This document shows, piece by piece, positions 4,744 through 6,818 of a stretch of DNA of 6,818 nucleotides (the stretch's first letter is position 1; every line of letters starts with the position of its first letter). Source of the DNA: Bacteroidia bacterium (lineage in GTDB: Bacteria > Bacteroidota > Bacteroidia > Bacteroidales > UBA5342); contig JAUIMD010000108.1 in assembly GCA_030433225.1 (NCBI GenBank), positions 1-6,818 of the forward strand, written 5' to 3'. The notes under the pieces were generated by a model. It was given only the letters and a program-made list of their open reading frames with translations, was not told the origin of the DNA and did no database searches. The translations under genes and the position numbers were made by a program.

Positions 4744-6818
4744 ATGAAAAGAAGGATCATTTGCATATGGATTTTTAGCCTGGTGTTTCCTGTATGGGCA
4801 CAACGCCAGAATTTTAAATTCGATAATTACAGTACGCGTCAGGGCTTATCTGACCATTACATTACGGCCGTTTTTCAGGACAGCTACGATTGGGTGTGGG
4901 TAGGCACAGGATCCGGAATTGAACGCTTTGACGGGATGGTGTTTAAAAGGTATCCGCTGGTGGTTTCCGACACCCTGCAGGTGAACGATTACCTGGTGCG
5001 GGATTTTTTTCAGTTGCACCAGGACACCCTGTTGGTAGGTGTGGAGGACCTGGGGCTCTTTTACTACAACTTGTATTGGGACCGTTTTGAACCTTACACC
5101 ACGGGTAACAAGCCGTTGGTTAGCGGGGGATCGGTTAAACGAATTGCCCGCGATTCGGCCTTAAACCTTTGGCTGGCCGGTAAAGATGGGGTGCTTAAAA
5201 TGGATGCCCGCACCGGTGAAGAAACAAGGCTTCGGCATTTGCCCGGACATACAAACTCCCTTAGTGACAATTATGTGCGTGCATTGGCTGTTGATGCCCA
5301 AAACAGGATATGGATCGGCACCAAAAGCGGTCTGGATTGTTACGATCCGGGCAGCGGTAACGTGCAACGCATACACGACACTTATTCCGCAGTAAAAGAT
5401 GATATTCTGGATGTGTACATCGATAAGCAGCAGCGCTTGTGGGTGGGAACCTCCACCAATGGTTTGTTGTATCGTGACAGTACCGGTAGTTTCAGGCGCT
5501 TAACTCAATTGGATGCCTACGAGCGCAGTGCCAAAGTAAACTGCATCCGGCAGGATGCGGCCGGGGTGTTGTGGCTGGGTACGCGCGGTGGAATGTTTGC
5601 GTATACCCCTCAAACAGGGCATTTGCAACATTTCTTCAACGATCCTTTAAATGCAAAATCGCTGGCGCACAATTCCGTCGTAAAAATATTTCACGACAAT
5701 AAAGGAGATGTTTGGGTGGCTACCCGGGCAGGATTAAGTTACCTCTCGCAGCGAAAAACGGCATTCCGCAATTACTTTGCGCGCCAAAACAATACCGGGT
5801 TTTTAAACAATGCTGAAATTTATGCCATTTGGGAAGATGACGAGCAGCAGCTTTGGCTTGGTACCGAGAGTGGTGGCATTAACATTATCAACCGTAATAG
5901 CGGTTTGGTGCGCTACCTTACCTCCGAAAATACGGCATTAAGCAACAATTGCATTAAATGCATCGCCCCCATTGGCTCGCAAAAAATTATTATTGGAGCC
6001 CTCAACGGCGGGGTGCACATCTATCACCGAAAAACCGGAGAAATACAGCCCTATCAACATAGGGAGGGAGATGTCCATTCGCTTTCCAACAATACCATTT
6101 GGGATGTATTTACCGACCAAACGGGCCGGGTATGGATTGGCACTGGAAATGGCCTCGACGAGTACCTTTTGGAGGAAGACCGGTTTGTGCGACACCCGGC
6201 ACTCGATGGCATGGTTAATGGCGTAAACTGGGTGGGCGGCGATCATGAAAACGATTTGTGGGTAGGTTCTGAAACTACCAGGGTATACCGGCCGGGTACA
6301 GGTGTAATCCGTGAATTTAAGGAAAAAACGCGCAGCTTTTTTGAAGACAGCAAAGGGCGAAACTGGCTTATGACGAGCGATAAGGGAATTGCCTTGTACG
6401 ATAAATACGAAGGAGCCGTGCGGTATTATGGTAAGGAGGCTGGTTTTCCGAGCAACCTAACCTATTGCATGCTGGAAGATGCTGAAGGTGTGCTTTGGGT
6501 CAGTACAGCCAATGGCCTGGTGGCGTTTCATCCGGAAACGGAAAACGTGATGACCTACTACGAATATGACGGCATACAGGGCAACCAGTTTCATTATGGT
6601 GCAGCATTTCAATCGCCCGGTGGGCAAATGTATTTTGGCGGGATGGAGGGCCTTACTACTTTTTTCCCGGAAGAAGTACACAAGCAGGAAGCCGACCCCC
6701 GAATTTACCTCACCGATTTTAAGGTGTTTACGCAGTCGGTGCCCATTTCCAACCAAAAAAACGCTACGCTGAAACGAGCCATAGGCTTTGCCGATGAGGT
6801 GAATGTAGCCTACAAAAA
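4744..6818 (+). CDS. Two-propeller sensor protein, probable hybrid two-component system (N-terminal part, 3' end outside window)
   Basis: Frame 1 runs open from ATG 4744 to the window end: 691 residues, no stop. Residues 1-19 are a signal peptide (MKRR, hydrophobic core, PVWA then QRQ), followed by FKFDNYSTRQGLSDHYITAVFQDS, the usual N-terminus of Reg_prop sensors. I count 14 Reg_prop blades of the [W/L/I]-x-G-[T]-x-x-G-[L/I] type, centred near residues 52, 98, 143, 190, 233, 277, 324, 371, 416, 464, 506, 541, 585 and 630. That is the number for two seven-bladed periplasmic propellers. The fragment ends in the linker where a Y_Y_Y domain normally begins (DPRIYLTDFKVF, from 652). Family members continue with a membrane helix, then histidine kinase, receiver and AraC-type DNA-binding domains in HTCS, or a shorter LuxR- or LytTR-type output. 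Which applies cannot be seen. An in-frame TAA at 4720-4722 rules out a much earlier start. Beside GH3 and GH39 genes, it probably senses a xylan-derived oligosaccharide and activates the locus (inference). Confidence 0.88.
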   Translation, partial: MKRRIICIWIFSLVFPVWAQRQNFKFDNYSTRQGLSDHYITAVFQDSYDWVWVGTGSGIERFDGMVFKRYPLVVSDTLQVNDYLVRDFFQLHQDTLLVGVEDLGLFYYNLYWDRFEPYTTGNKPLVSGGSVKRIARDSALNLWLAGKDGVLKMDARTGEETRLRHLPGHTNSLSDNYVRALAVDAQNRIWIGTKSGLDCYDPGSGNVQRIHDTYSAVKDDILDVYIDKQQRLWVGTSTNGLLYRDSTGSFRRLTQLDAYERSAKVNCIRQDAAGVLWLGTRGGMFAYTPQTGHLQHFFNDPLNAKSLAHNSVVKIFHDNKGDVWVATRAGLSYLSQRKTAFRNYFARQNNTGFLNNAEIYAIWEDDEQQLWLGTESGGINIINRNSGLVRYLTSENTALSNNCIKCIAPIGSQKIIIGALNGGVHIYHRKTGEIQPYQHREGDVHSLSNNTIWDVFTDQTGRVWIGTGNGLDEYLLEEDRFVRHPALDGMVNGVNWVGGDHENDLWVGSETTRVYRPGTGVIREFKEKTRSFFEDSKGRNWLMTSDKGIALYDKYEGAVRYYGKEAGFPSNLTYCMLEDAEGVLWVSTANGLVAFHPETENVMTYYEYDGIQGNQFHYGAAFQSPGGQMYFGGMEGLTTFFPEEVHKQEADPRIYLTDFKVFTQSVPISNQKNATLKRAIGFADEVNVAYK

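Noticed and set aside
4531..4803. 90-codon - strand open frame spanning the GH3-sensor gap
   Set aside because: It runs through a strong terminator hairpin and the ends of two real genes, and its product has no recognisable features.

Overview
The window suggests a member of the Bacteroidota that degrades plant or algal polysaccharide. The evidence is a C-terminal type IX secretion (Por) sorting domain on a secreted GH3 enzyme, a two-propeller periplasmic sensor of the type found in hybrid two-component systems (HTCS), and A-rich leaders without a usable Shine-Dalgarno sequence. I do not name a genus.

Layout, all genes on the + strand: (1) 1-912, the 3' part of a GH39 glycosidase gene, probably a beta-xylosidase; its 5' end lies before the window. 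(2) 913-1365, a long non-coding gap of 453 bases. It holds a perfect 10-bp inverted repeat, two imperfect hairpins and one copy of a short dispersed repeat. (3) 1366-4608, a complete GH3 beta-xylosidase/beta-glucosidase of 1080 residues. It has a signal peptide, one CBM6 module spliced into the GH3 C-terminal domain, a second degenerate CBM6 after the FnIII-like domain, and a T9SS sorting domain. (4) 4628-4670, a strong intrinsic terminator. (5) 4671-4743, a short leader that holds a second, inverted copy of the dispersed repeat. (6) 4744 to the window end, the 5' part of a large sensor gene: signal peptide plus exactly 14 propeller blades, cut just after the last blade.

The gene set fits a xylan or xylo-oligosaccharide utilisation locus. 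GH3 would act at the cell surface or outside, held to xylan by its CBM6. GH39, which has no sorting domain, would act on shorter products, probably in the periplasm. The sensor would bind a released oligosaccharide and switch on the locus. This joint role is inference from gene content; no SusC/SusD pair or transporter is visible here. The least expected signal is the roughly 30-bp imperfect repeat shared, in opposite orientation, by the two gaps upstream of the GH3 gene and the sensor gene.
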